A stretch of DNA of 64,000 bases, taken from Rachicladosporium sp. CCFEE 5018 (taxonomy: Eukaryota; Ascomycota; Dothideomycetes; Cladosporiales; Cladosporiaceae). Position 1 is the stretch's first letter. Each line of letters opens with the position of its first letter. The DNA lies in assembly GCA_002077045.2 (NCBI GenBank), contig KZ111188.1:1-64000 (forward strand), written 5' to 3'. This document shows positions 42,126-51,448 of the stretch, one piece after another. Below the pieces are notes generated by a model. It was not told the DNA's origin. It did no database searches and saw only the letters and a program-made list of their open reading frames with translations. A program made the position numbers and the translations under genes.

Positions 42126-42570
42126 ATGCCTCTCCTCGGAAAGAAGTTCCCTGCGCCCATCGGTGAGCCTGTCGCGATGTCTCACGAAGCAGAACTAGAC
42201 TAACCCAATCTTCAGCGGCACCCATGTGGCCATTCTACACCGCCGGTACGAACCCACAACGCCGAGATGAGCAGGAATGAGAAACATGCGCAGTCTGGGA
42301 AGATGGGAGCTTAAGGGATGGAAACATTAGGAGCTAACAGGATATCGCTCAGGCCTCGTGATCGCATACGGCATCAACTCCCTGCAAGGCGCAATGATGA
42401 ACTGTATGTACACCCACTGGTCAGGGAATATCAGGAGTCGAAGAGCGGACGGCTTGCGTGAAGACTGGGAAATGCTCATCCCGATGGAAGGCTAACAATG
42501 CCCCGTAGCCGATGAGTTCAAGAACGACCCCCGAAACCCGAACTCGAATGCGCCGGCAAAGCCGCACTAG
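42126..42570 (+). CDS. ATP18: Mitochondrial ATP synthase subunit i/j
   Basis: Four small exons (42126-42162, 42216-42245, 42353-42403, 42509-42570) encode 59 aa; no single ORF is long enough to reveal it. The joined protein starts MPLLGKKFPAPIAAPMWPFY, then TAGLVIAYGINSLQGAMMNS and DEFKNDPRNPNS, which matches fungal Atp18 end to end (LGKKFPAP, WPFY, single membrane span, SxEFKNDPRNP). Intron phases agree (1, 1, 1) and each has a branch site (CTAAC). Atp18 is a small inner-membrane subunit at the dimer interface of F1Fo ATP synthase. Exon 2 is 30 nt. Confidence 0.93.
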
Positions 42571-44023
42571 AATCTTCACCGTAAATGGCAGCTGGCCGGT
42601 GGCCTGGGAGATTTAAGGGGCAGGCTCTAGACACGCCGGTGAAGCTGGATGTCTGAAGTCCTGTGAGGGATTTCCCAGCCTGGACGAAGATACTGTATAT
42701 ACCACCAAGAAGACCTGTAGCATCTCCCGAAGCGCTTCGGCACTACCATCGGATTTAACGTGCGATTGCAATTCGGTCGCCGCCAAGACAGAGCCCGCGC
42801 ATCCAAGGCTTTGCTGGTTGACGCACCCTACGGGGTTTGACGGGCAAACCCAAGGAACCTCTACGTCTCCCGAAGAGGCTTTGAAACCTGATAGTCGCTC
42901 TATCCCAGCATTCCCACATAAGTCTCACTCGTCGAAGCCGAGCGTTTGGGCGATTTGAGCGCCGATAACACCTCGCGAGTTGCCAACTTCAGCGTTGTTA
43001 TTGCCATGCCATCGACATTGATGATCTCAAGTAGAATATGCTCATTTTCATGAGGTGGCTCGGGCACTGAAGTTGTACGAAGTGACACAATGAACTGAAT
43101 GCATTATCCAATTTGACGCCCTAGGTGGCACAAACAGGCAGCTGAGGCCATCATTGAGGCCGTCCTCGAGCCTATGCTAGTGACGTTCACATCGTACAGC
43201 ACTATGAATAGAGATCACATGTACATCCTACCGATCTGTACCAGCGGAAGGGCGCATGGCCGGCATGAATCGGCCTCTATGCATATGCTTGACAAAGCTA
43301 TGCTGCAGCCACCAAGGTGGGCGCTTACAGTGTAGCTCAACTAAGCTTGTGTATGAGTGAGGTACTGGGATCTCGTGTGAAATGGGAATGGGCACTGCCA
43401 TGGGAAAATGCAACACATTAGCAGAGTAACATCCGTAGCGTACCATCAGCATGGTTCGCAGTGTCTCAGCAGTGATCTAGCCTTTCAGATCGACCAAAGA
43501 ATTTGCTGTCAGGAACGTGGCAATACGCCCTTTGCAAAGTCAGGTATCCGTGACCCTGTCACAGAGAAGCTGATGAACGGCAGTCACGCTTTGCTAACGC
43601 TCCTCATATAACAATACTCTTGACAGCACATGCATGTCTCTTTGTCCTCTTCTCACTATCAAATGCAGTAGGTGGCAGTGAAGGCAGCCAAACAAAGTGA
43701 GGCAATTCGTTTTGGCTCGGCTTTCACCAGCGCCCCACTTTTTCCGTGACCTGAGGTTCGCGTTTCACCAGCGCCGGCCGGTCTTGCCTTTGCCTTGCCA
43801 AGCTTGGGCTTGTGGCTCGCTCCTCATCCAGACAGACGCAGCCTGACCGCTTGCTCACACACCTAAACAACACACACCACCCCCTTCTCCGCCTCCACCA
43901 CCGCCGCCGTCACTGCACGCTGCGGCCAGGCACCGAGACGTTCAGCATACCTACCCGCATCCGGACACGCTCCAGCCCTCATCACAACACACGTCAAGCC
44001 TCGACAAAGAGGCTGAAGCAACC
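42571..44023. other. Intergenic region upstream of casein kinase I
   Basis: 1.45 kb with no supportable gene. Its right end (43805-44020) is C/A-rich (e.g. CACACACCACCCCCTTCTCC), with poly-pyrimidine runs typical of the promoter and leader of a strongly expressed kinase. Two occurrences of TTTCACCAGCGCC-type sequence lie close together (43723-43775). Confidence 0.4.
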
Positions 44024-45451
44024 ATGACGACAATGGTATGTCCTTGGTCCCGGTGCTGCCAGGGCACACATACACCTCACTACGGCAAGGATAGCAGTGA
44101 TGACTGACACACAGCAGGACCTTCGCGTAGGTAACAAGTACCGGATTGGTCGCAAGATCGGCAGCGGTAGCTTCGGTGACATCTACCTGGGTATGCCTCT
44201 ACTGACTGTGCTTCACTATATGACAGTACTGATACTTCACCACAGGTACGAACATCATCTCTGGCGAAGAGATCGCCATCAAGCTTGAGTCGGTGAAGGC
44301 CAAGCATCCTCAACTCGAGTATGAAGCTCGCGTCTATAAATCCCTCGCCGGCGGTGTCGGCATCCCCTTCGTCAGATGGTTCGGGACAGAGTGCGACTAC
44401 AACGCCATGGTGCTTGACTTGCTCGGCCCCTCCCTCGAGGATCTTTTCAACTTCTGCAATCGGAAGTTCTCCCTCAAGACTGTGCTCTTGCTCGCGGACC
44501 AGCTTGTCAGCCGCATCGAGTACATCCACGCCAAGAGCTTCATCCATCGTGATATCAAGCCGGATAACTTCTTGATGGGAATTGGCAAGAGAGGAAACCA
44601 GGTCAACGTGATTGATTTTGGGTTGGCGAAGAAGTACAGGGACCCGAAGACGCACTTCCACATCCCATACCGTGAGAACAAGAACTTGACGGGCACGGCT
44701 CGTTATGCTTCGATCAACACCCATCTTGGTGTCGGTATGTATTGCTGAAGTCATGTTGCCTTTCTTTCAATCACTAACTATGTCACAGAGCAATCCCGTC
44801 GCGATGACATGGAGTCTCTTGGCTATGTCATGCTCTACTTCTGCCGTGGCAGCCTTCCATGGCAGGGCCTTAAGGCGGCAACCAAGAAGCAGAAGTACGA
44901 CCGCATCATGGAGAAGAAGATGACCACGCCCACTGAGGTCTTGTGCCGTGGCTTCCCGAACGAGTTCGCCATATACCTCAACTACACTCGCTCTCTCCGC
45001 TTCGACGACAAGCCAGACTACTCCTACCTTCGCAAGATCTTCAGGGATCTCTTTGTCCGCGAGGGATTCCAGTACGATTACGTCTTCGACTGGACTGTCT
45101 ACAAGTACCAGAAGAACGCCCAGGCCATCGCTCAGCAGACTCAGACTGGCCCTGCCGCAGCCGAAGAGTCTGAGGAGAAGCCACGCCGCACCAACGCGGC
45201 CACTGCGGGCAATAGCGGTATCACTGACAAGCGTCGCGGTCCAGTGAATCCGAGACCCGAGGGCACCGGAATGTGAGTTGCCGCAGCACATGACTCTGCC
45301 CTCCTCCGCTCTTGTAAGCGCCTTCCCTCTGCGTTCGAACGTTGCTTTGGCGCGAGGGACCTAAAAAACCCTGCTAACGTCTCGTTCTCGCTCCATCAGG
45401 CAACTCCGTTCCAGCAAGCGCGGTGCTGAGCCCTCTTACAACAATTACTGA
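44024..45451 (+). CDS. HRR25: Casein kinase I (Hrr25/CK1-delta type)
   Basis: Five exons (44024-44035, 44118-44190, 44246-44734, 44789-45272, 45400-45451) encode 369 aa. The first exon is 12 nt (MTTM) and joins to [20 protein letters not shown]. Kinase marks: G-loop [11 protein letters not shown], Lys41 in [30 protein letters not shown], and the CK1 substrate-groove region [20 protein letters not shown], whose HLGV|EQSRRDD junction crosses intron 3. The tail is Gln/Glu/Arg-rich and ends [16 protein letters not shown] through a small last exon. Acts in ribosome biogenesis, meiosis, DNA repair and vesicle traffic. The acceptor of exon 2 is CAGCAG, so a Gln-containing variant (start at 44115) is possible. 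Confidence 0.95.
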
Positions 45452-46495
45452 GCGGCTTGGACTGGGTAGGGTTGCTCTGCAGTGATTTGCATCGCCTCCT
45501 CTCAACTCTTTACCTTGTGGCGGCTCATCCCGGCACGGAATGTCTTGGTGCGTCCTCACGGCGGACCGGACATCATCGACACCTCTCATATCGGTATCAA
45601 CCTGCGTAATCTATGGCTGTGCGCGTCAAGGCCGGTATCTGTACTCGACATGGCTTTGCTGGAAGTTCTATGTGACTCTGGCGATACTTTGTTCGAGACA
45701 GATGCTGCTGAATACGCGTACAAGCTAATCGCAGCTCTTCTGGCGTGTCACTCGGCAGGACTCTTGGGCGTCTGCTTCTCTCACAATCAACAAGCACGAC
45801 ATACCGGGTTTACCTGCAGGCGAATGCCACTGACAGAGATCTTAAGACATTGATCTGTCGAGACAACTTTTCCTTGCACTATTCAGCACATGCTCACCAA
45901 CCATCACACCGACCATCCCCCCAATACTATCGATATCACCCTTCGATGATTGAACGGCCATACTCGGGTATTTGACGGGCATGCTGGAGGTTTCTTTACT
46001 AGATTGCAAGTTTTTGGGTGGCGGACTAGGGATCCGGGGATTCACTCGTGGGGAGGTAATAGCATCGGAGGACGAGGAGACTGGTGGCAGAGCTCGTCGT
46101 GAGTGCATGTCTAGAAGCGCGGCTGTCTTGAAAGAGCACTCGCTTCGATTGGCTGGACGCAAGTCTGGCCATGGACGTCTTTATGGTGGAGGTACTGCTC
46201 CAGATGACAGAGGGGAGGGCTTCTGCGTAGTTTTGTTCAATTGCTTTTCACTGAAAGTCTTCTGTGCCTTCTCATCGCTTTCATCAGGTGCTGCCGTGTC
46301 GCCTGCAAGACTGTACATGTACTCGCACATCTGATCTCCCAACGAGACCACCGCACGTGACACCGCACCTCCTCCGCGCGTTAGCGTCTCGAATTATTTG
46401 TCGGCGATCAATGCATCCCATTCATGCGCTTCGAACGATCGTGATCTTCTGCACCCACATGTAGTGCTCCCATATCGCCCTCACATACCCCTGGC
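45452..46495. other. Intergenic region with possible small minus-strand gene
   Basis: 3' region of casein kinase I and upstream region of RSM22. On the minus strand two adjoining frames (46330-46181 from ATG: MCEYMYSLAGDTAAPDESDE; then 46162-45842, e.g. SIGGMVGVMVGEHVLNSARK) look protein-like and would diverge from RSM22 by about 165 bp. They are separated by a TAA and a frame change and I could not find a credible intron (the best candidate is only ~31 nt). Could be a small gene, a decayed one, or chance. Confidence 0.3.
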
Positions 46496-48988
46496 ATGCT
46501 TACCTCCATCACCATACACCGCACAGCGTGCAACACTTGCAGACTCCGAGCCCTCATCGCCAGTAAGACCTTTGCACGGAGTAGAGGATTCGCTGCGATA
46601 TCGTTGCTTTCTGGGAGAGAACTGGGAAGCGTGCGTTTGCTTAGACCAGACAGCGATGGGCAGAATGTCATGAAGAAGAGGAGGTTGACGACTTCAGTGG
46701 CATTGGGTGCGAGAAAGAGACGAGGACAAGGCATTGTGCTTGATGCGATCGCACTGCCGAAAAGAGATGGAGTGGATGAACGGGCGGGTATTGTGGGCGA
46801 GACTCCCTCAGCTTTAGCCCAGCCAGCTGGGATCGTGGGAGAGGACGTTGAACCTGCGCCAGAACTCACCGACGAGGACTACGCCATGCTAGCAGGATGC
46901 GTGGATGCACTGGACGCTGCTGTGCTCGCTGAAGAAGGTCTGCAGGAATTGAGAGGGGTTTTGGAGCCGTATGCCGGCGATGCAAGGGTTTTGGCTGTGC
47001 GAGAGGTGTTTGGGGAGAAGCTACCTGCAGGACTCTTTGTGGAGCAGGATGAGGTGAGGCTGTATGAGGAAATGTACGGTGAGACTGAGGAAGTGGAATT
47101 GGGGGTGTGGTATGAGATGCAGGCGGCGATGGAGGGCGAGGGCGCGGACGAGGGTGCATGGGGGGCCGAGACAGTGGACGAGGATAATGATGGGAGAAAG
47201 GCGCCAGAGACGAGTGGAAGGACAACGGTAGCGGACCTTCGCCTCGAAGAAGATATACGTGGCGTCAGAGATGAGGACATCGACGACGAAGCGACAGATT
47301 ACGCGGAGTCTGGACCCGACCCAACGGCGCGAGCCCATCACCTTACGATCGCCAACCGCGCATCGACTTCGCCCTCCACCCTGCAGCTCTCGAAGCTCAC
47401 CCTAACAGATCCAATCCAAGCCATCATTGCCAACACCTCGCCAGTTCATCTTACGGAAGCAGCCCACAAGATCTTCGGCGGCATCGGACTACCTTACAGC
47501 GTTTCCACGCCCTCATTAGCGAAGACCATGCAGCAGAAGCCTGTAGCACTGGATGTCTCGCAGGGGCGGATGACAGATATGGAGGGTGATGCGTTCATGG
47601 CTGTTCTGATGCCTGCTATGTACGCTACGGTCACAAATGTGCTCACAGAGACGAGGAAGCGGCTGGGGACCGCGTGGGCAGAGAGTCTTGTGCGCAAGGC
47701 TGAGGCTGGAGAGTTAAGGATCTTAGATGCTGGAGGTGCTGGGGCGGGTGTGTTGGCTGTGAGGGAGCTATTGAGGGCGGAGTGGGAGAGGATGCATGAA
47801 GATGACATCTCCCTAGATGCGGGCACGGCCGTGGCAGAGCCTGACGGGAAGATCGGTGGCAGTGGACTCAGTGCGCCACTGGGCAATGCAGTGGTGCTCA
47901 CCGGCTCGGACGCACTTCGCCACCGCTCGTCGAAGCTACTCGACAACACCACCTTTGTCCCTAGACTACCCGACTACGGCCACACCGAGACCGCAAAGCA
48001 GACCGGGAAATTCGACTTTGTCATCGCACCGCACACGCTCTGGCCAATCCGCGAAGACTACGTCCGACGCACTCACGTCGATAATCTCTGGTCCCTTGTG
48101 AACGCCGATAGCGGCGTGCTTATACTGCTTGAGAAGGGTGTGCCCCGAGGTTTTGAAGCCATAGCTGGAGCGCGGCAGCATCTCCTCAATGCTCACATTG
48201 CCTCACCAGGCGACGAGGCTTGTAGTGCCAACATTCAACAGCCAGAGATCGAGTGGGAGGGATCTGGGCCGGCCAAGGAAGCAGGTATGATTATCGCGCC
48301 TTGCACGAATCATACTGCGTGTCCCATGTACTCTGGCGCCAATAAGGGCACGGTCAAGGGAAGGAAGGATATCTGTCACTTCGAGCAACGCTACATCCGT
48401 CCACCATTCTTACAAAAGATAGTCAACGCCAGGGACAAGAATTTTGAGGATGTGAAGTTCTCCTACCTGGCTGTGCTGCGAGGGCAGGATCTTCGGTTGC
48501 CTCAGCCCGAGACGCCCAATGTCTTCGCAGACCAGCCGATCGCGCTGCAAGGTCAAGCAGCATTGAATCTGGCAGCTACAGGATACGAGCTACACGACCG
48601 GGAGACCGGCGCTGGCGTCTCCTCCCTCTCCCTCCCCCGCCAAATCCTCCCTCCTCTCAAACGCCACGGCCACGTCACAATGGATCTCTGCACTCCACTC
48701 GGCACGCTCGAGCGCTGGGTCGTGCCAAAGTCCTTCTCGCGGCAGGCGTATCGCGACGCGAGGAAGACGCAGTGGGGCGATTTGTGGGCGCTCGGCGCAA
48801 AGACTAGGGTCGAGAGAGCTGCTCGCGGGGCGGGCAAGCATGCTAAGAAGGAGGTTCTTCTGGATGCAGAAGAGGGACGGGTGCCAAGGAAGGGGTTGAG
48901 TAAGAGGAACATTAAAGAGAAGAGGAGGGGGAAGGAGAGGAGGGCGGGGAGGGTGGGGGTGTTGCTGGGGAGGGAGGAGTTTGGGTAG
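46496..48988 (+). CDS. RSM22: Mitochondrial ribosome assembly methyltransferase-like protein Rsm22
   Basis: Single exon, 830 aa. Begins with a basic, Ser/Thr-rich presequence (MLTSITIHRTACNTCRLRAL). The C-terminal half is the Rsm22/METTL17 methyltransferase-like fold: MPAMYATVTNVLTETRKRLG, LRILDAGGAGAGVLAVRELL (SAM-motif position), FDFVIAPHTLWPIREDYVR, and a Cys cluster (IAPCTNHTACPMYS, KDICHFEQRY) of the type reported to bind an iron-sulfur cluster in this family. The region 110-330 is acidic and poorly conserved. It helps assemble the small mitoribosomal subunit. The C terminus (RGLSKRNIKEKRRGKERR-like) is very basic, fitting rRNA contact. Confidence 0.93.
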   Translation: MLTSITIHRTACNTCRLRALIASKTFARSRGFAAISLLSGRELGSVRLLRPDSDGQNVMKKRRLTTSVALGARKRRGQGIVLDAIALPKRDGVDERAGIVGETPSALAQPAGIVGEDVEPAPELTDEDYAMLAGCVDALDAAVLAEEGLQELRGVLEPYAGDARVLAVREVFGEKLPAGLFVEQDEVRLYEEMYGETEEVELGVWYEMQAAMEGEGADEGAWGAETVDEDNDGRKAPETSGRTTVADLRLEEDIRGVRDEDIDDEATDYAESGPDPTARAHHLTIANRASTSPSTLQLSKLTLTDPIQAIIANTSPVHLTEAAHKIFGGIGLPYSVSTPSLAKTMQQKPVALDVSQGRMTDMEGDAFMAVLMPAMYATVTNVLTETRKRLGTAWAESLVRKAEAGELRILDAGGAGAGVLAVRELLRAEWERMHEDDISLDAGTAVAEPDGKIGGSGLSAPLGNAVVLTGSDALRHRSSKLLDNTTFVPRLPDYGHTETAKQTGKFDFVIAPHTLWPIREDYVRRTHVDNLWSLVNADSGVLILLEKGVPRGFEAIAGARQHLLNAHIASPGDEACSANIQQPEIEWEGSGPAKEAGMIIAPCTNHTACPMYSGANKGTVKGRKDICHFEQRYIRPPFLQKIVNARDKNFEDVKFSYLAVLRGQDLRLPQPETPNVFADQPIALQGQAALNLAATGYELHDRETGAGVSSLSLPRQILPPLKRHGHVTMDLCTPLGTLERWVVPKSFSRQAYRDARKTQWGDLWALGAKTRVERAARGAGKHAKKEVLLDAEEGRVPRKGLSKRNIKEKRRGKERRAGRVGVLLGREEFG

Positions 48989-49961
48989 ACATTCCTGCTC
49001 TGTGAATACACAGACAGTGGGACTGGATTGTGCACATAGACTTGTAAGATCCTGTACGTATAGAGACGACTACAGTAAGCTCGCCACTGAGAGCCACGTG
49101 GCAGCCAGCGCCACAGCTTCGCGGTTCATTGTTCATGACTGCTTGTTAGCCCCATCGCAGCGCACCAGCTCCTTCCTCGAAGAAACTCCCGCCCAGCCGC
49201 TTTCGGCTGTTGCGACAAGCGCTGACTTTGCCCTATCACCATTGCGCTGCCAACATCCAACACAATTCGATCGTCGACGATCCTTCCTGGCGCCTAAGCC
49301 GGTGTATATACCATACTAAACAACTCAGCTGCAAATCTCAAGCTGAGAAGGTGTTGGAGCAATGGATGTACATGTACAGTGACAAGATCCGGCAGCTTTC
49401 TCTTTCTTCCACCCGACGGCTCGTCCCGCCTCATTCAAGGGACGGACTTCGCTCAACCGACCTCAGATCTGTAGGCGAGAGGGACCCCTCTATCGAAGTC
49501 TATCCTTGCAAGGACGTCTATACCACAGTAGCTCGGACTCAACACCGACGACAAACTGTGTCTGTCTGGTCCTGTCATTTCTTTGCGCACCAGCGTCCTG
49601 CGCGTCGACGAAGTCTTTGTTGCCCACTGGCGGAGAAGTGGCGGGGAGATCTGGACAGACGAACGGAGCTTGTCGCCGAGTGCAAGGAAGATTATAGGAG
49701 AAGCAATTGTTGGTGTCATCGGAGGAGCGTGGCATTGGAGGACTGGCTGGAGAAGAGAGGCATTGCGCAACGACGTTCGACCGGGAACGCTGCATCTGGA
49801 CGCCTGAACATCTCCTACACTACGCCGACTGGCCTGCACACAGTCGCAACGCCCTTTGACGAATACACACTCAACATCGATAGACTGCCCTTCCACTCGC
49901 TACAGCTCTCTCATCGCCTCCGCCCCTAGGACGTCGAACTCGCCCTCTCACCGCTCGCATC
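48989..49961. promoter_or_regulatory. Upstream region and probable leader of RAC1
   Basis: About 0.97 kb. It carries the same perfect palindrome GCCACGTGGC (49093-49102) seen downstream of the GPCR, and a C/T-rich 3' part (49890-49960) typical of a 5' leader. Long overlapping ORFs on both strands (49210-49929 plus, 49453-49896 minus) lack any family resemblance and I treat them as chance. Confidence 0.4.
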
Positions 49962-50795
49962 ATGGCCACCCAACCGACCCAATCGCTCAAGTGTGTGGTC
50001 ACTGGCGACGGAGCCGTTGGGAAAACATGTCTCCTGATATCATACACCACGAACGCCTTTCCGGGTGAATATATACCCACGGTCTTCGACAACTATTCCG
50101 CATCAGTCATGGTAGACGGCAAGCCGATAAGCTTGGGGTTGTGGGACACAGCGGGACAAGAGGATTACGATCGGCTGCGACCGCTGAGCTACCCGCAGAC
50201 GGATGTGTTCTTGATTTGCTTCAGTATTGTCAGTCCGAGTAGTTTTGACAACGTGAAGGCGAAGGTACGTGCTGCGTCAGGGGAGTCGAAAGGCGGAGTG
50301 CAGAAGGCACGGTATTGAGGGACTGAGACCGAGGATTGAGAGCTGACAGGTGTGCAGTGGTTTCCAGAGATTGAGCATCACGCACCTGGCGTACCACTCA
50401 TACTAGTCGGTAAGTTGCCTCAATCGCTAGAGTGTTGCAGTCTGTCCGCCCCAATATCTGACACTTTGATCACAGGCACCAAACTCGACTTGCGCGATGA
50501 CCCAGAAGTAAAGGAGCAGCTGCGTCAAAGAAAAATGCAGCCCATACAGTATGAGCAAGCCGTGGCAGTTGCGAAAGATATCAGAGCGGTGAAGTACCTT
50601 GAGTGCTCGGCGTTGACGCAGAGGAATTTGAAGAGCGTATTGGACGAGGCTATCAAGTGAGTACTCCTTCCTGATCTCGGCCCGAGATGTGTGGAATGTC
50701 AAATCAAGAGTATGGGCGCTGATGACTGTTGCAGAGCAGTGATAAGCCCACGACCGCCTGTCAAGCCCAAGAAGAGCAAATGCAGTGTACTGTAA
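49962..50795 (+). CDS. RAC1: Rho-family small GTPase Rac
   Basis: Four exons (49962-50264, 50358-50409, 50476-50656, 50735-50795) encode 198 aa. P-loop GDGAVGKT is at 15-22, switch [11 protein letters not shown], switch [19 protein letters not shown], the TKLDLRDD specificity motif (split by intron 2 as VG|TKLD), and [35 protein letters not shown] is Rac, not Cdc42 (whose N terminus differs). The last exon gives [15 protein letters not shown]: a polybasic stretch and a CaaL box for geranylgeranylation and plasma-membrane targeting. Controls polarity, branching and NADPH oxidase in filamentous fungi. Confidence 0.96.
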
Positions 50796-51448
50796 AGCTG
50801 CTTGGGCTGCTTTTCGTTTGGGTCACAGGCGATAAGGACGTTTGGGTCATACTCGAGCGGGAGGCATATACACCAATGGAATTTACTCGTCAGCTCTGCC
50901 TATGTCAAGAAATCATCGCGTGAACAACCGTAACCCGGACGAGATGCTGTTATGCTGGTTGATTATTAGTTCTCAGAACGGCAGAGCTGAAGAACTCACC
51001 ACTCGGGAGGGAACTCACTATTGTTCTTGCGAAACTTGCCAGCCCTACGTGGCTCTCTGCAATCTTCTTCGTTATAGCCGTTGCGCTACCATGCGCCAAT
51101 GCTGTGGAGGTGGATCCGGCTCATTTGCTAGCGTGACGCAATGCATTGATGAAACTCGCATCAACACAGCAACGCGTCGTCCGACATGTATTACAATCTG
51201 CTACTTCCTACACTCTCTGATGCGTGCGCAAGTGTGTCAAGGACTCCACAACAACTTCGGTAGCATATCAACTCCCGCATGAAGTCAAGCCCTGTCGCAT
51301 AGCGCATCGCAATCTCCGGGGAGTCCCTCCTTCAACCCCCGGCAGTCTCACAAGACGAGGGTCAGACGCAGACCCTTGTCACTAATCCCGCAGGTACACA
51401 CACATTACAGCCGCCCGCGTCGTTTGAGTGCTAGCCTGTCTGCAGCTA
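50796..51448. other. Intergenic spacer
   Basis: About 0.65 kb between RAC1 and the septin gene on the same strand. No element recognised; small ORFs look random. A 5' noncoding exon of the septin could be present. Confidence 0.4.

Noticed and set aside
43228..43611. Small ORFs downstream of ATP18
   Set aside because: Short, overlapping on both strands and without motifs.
46866..47952. Several minus-strand ORFs of 106-153 codons inside RSM22
   Set aside because: They are antisense shadows of a GC-rich coding frame that has clear family motifs.
49210..49929. 239-codon plus-strand ORF upstream of RAC1
   Set aside because: Starts at or near promoter sequence, has random-looking composition and no family feature; more likely leader and chance frame.
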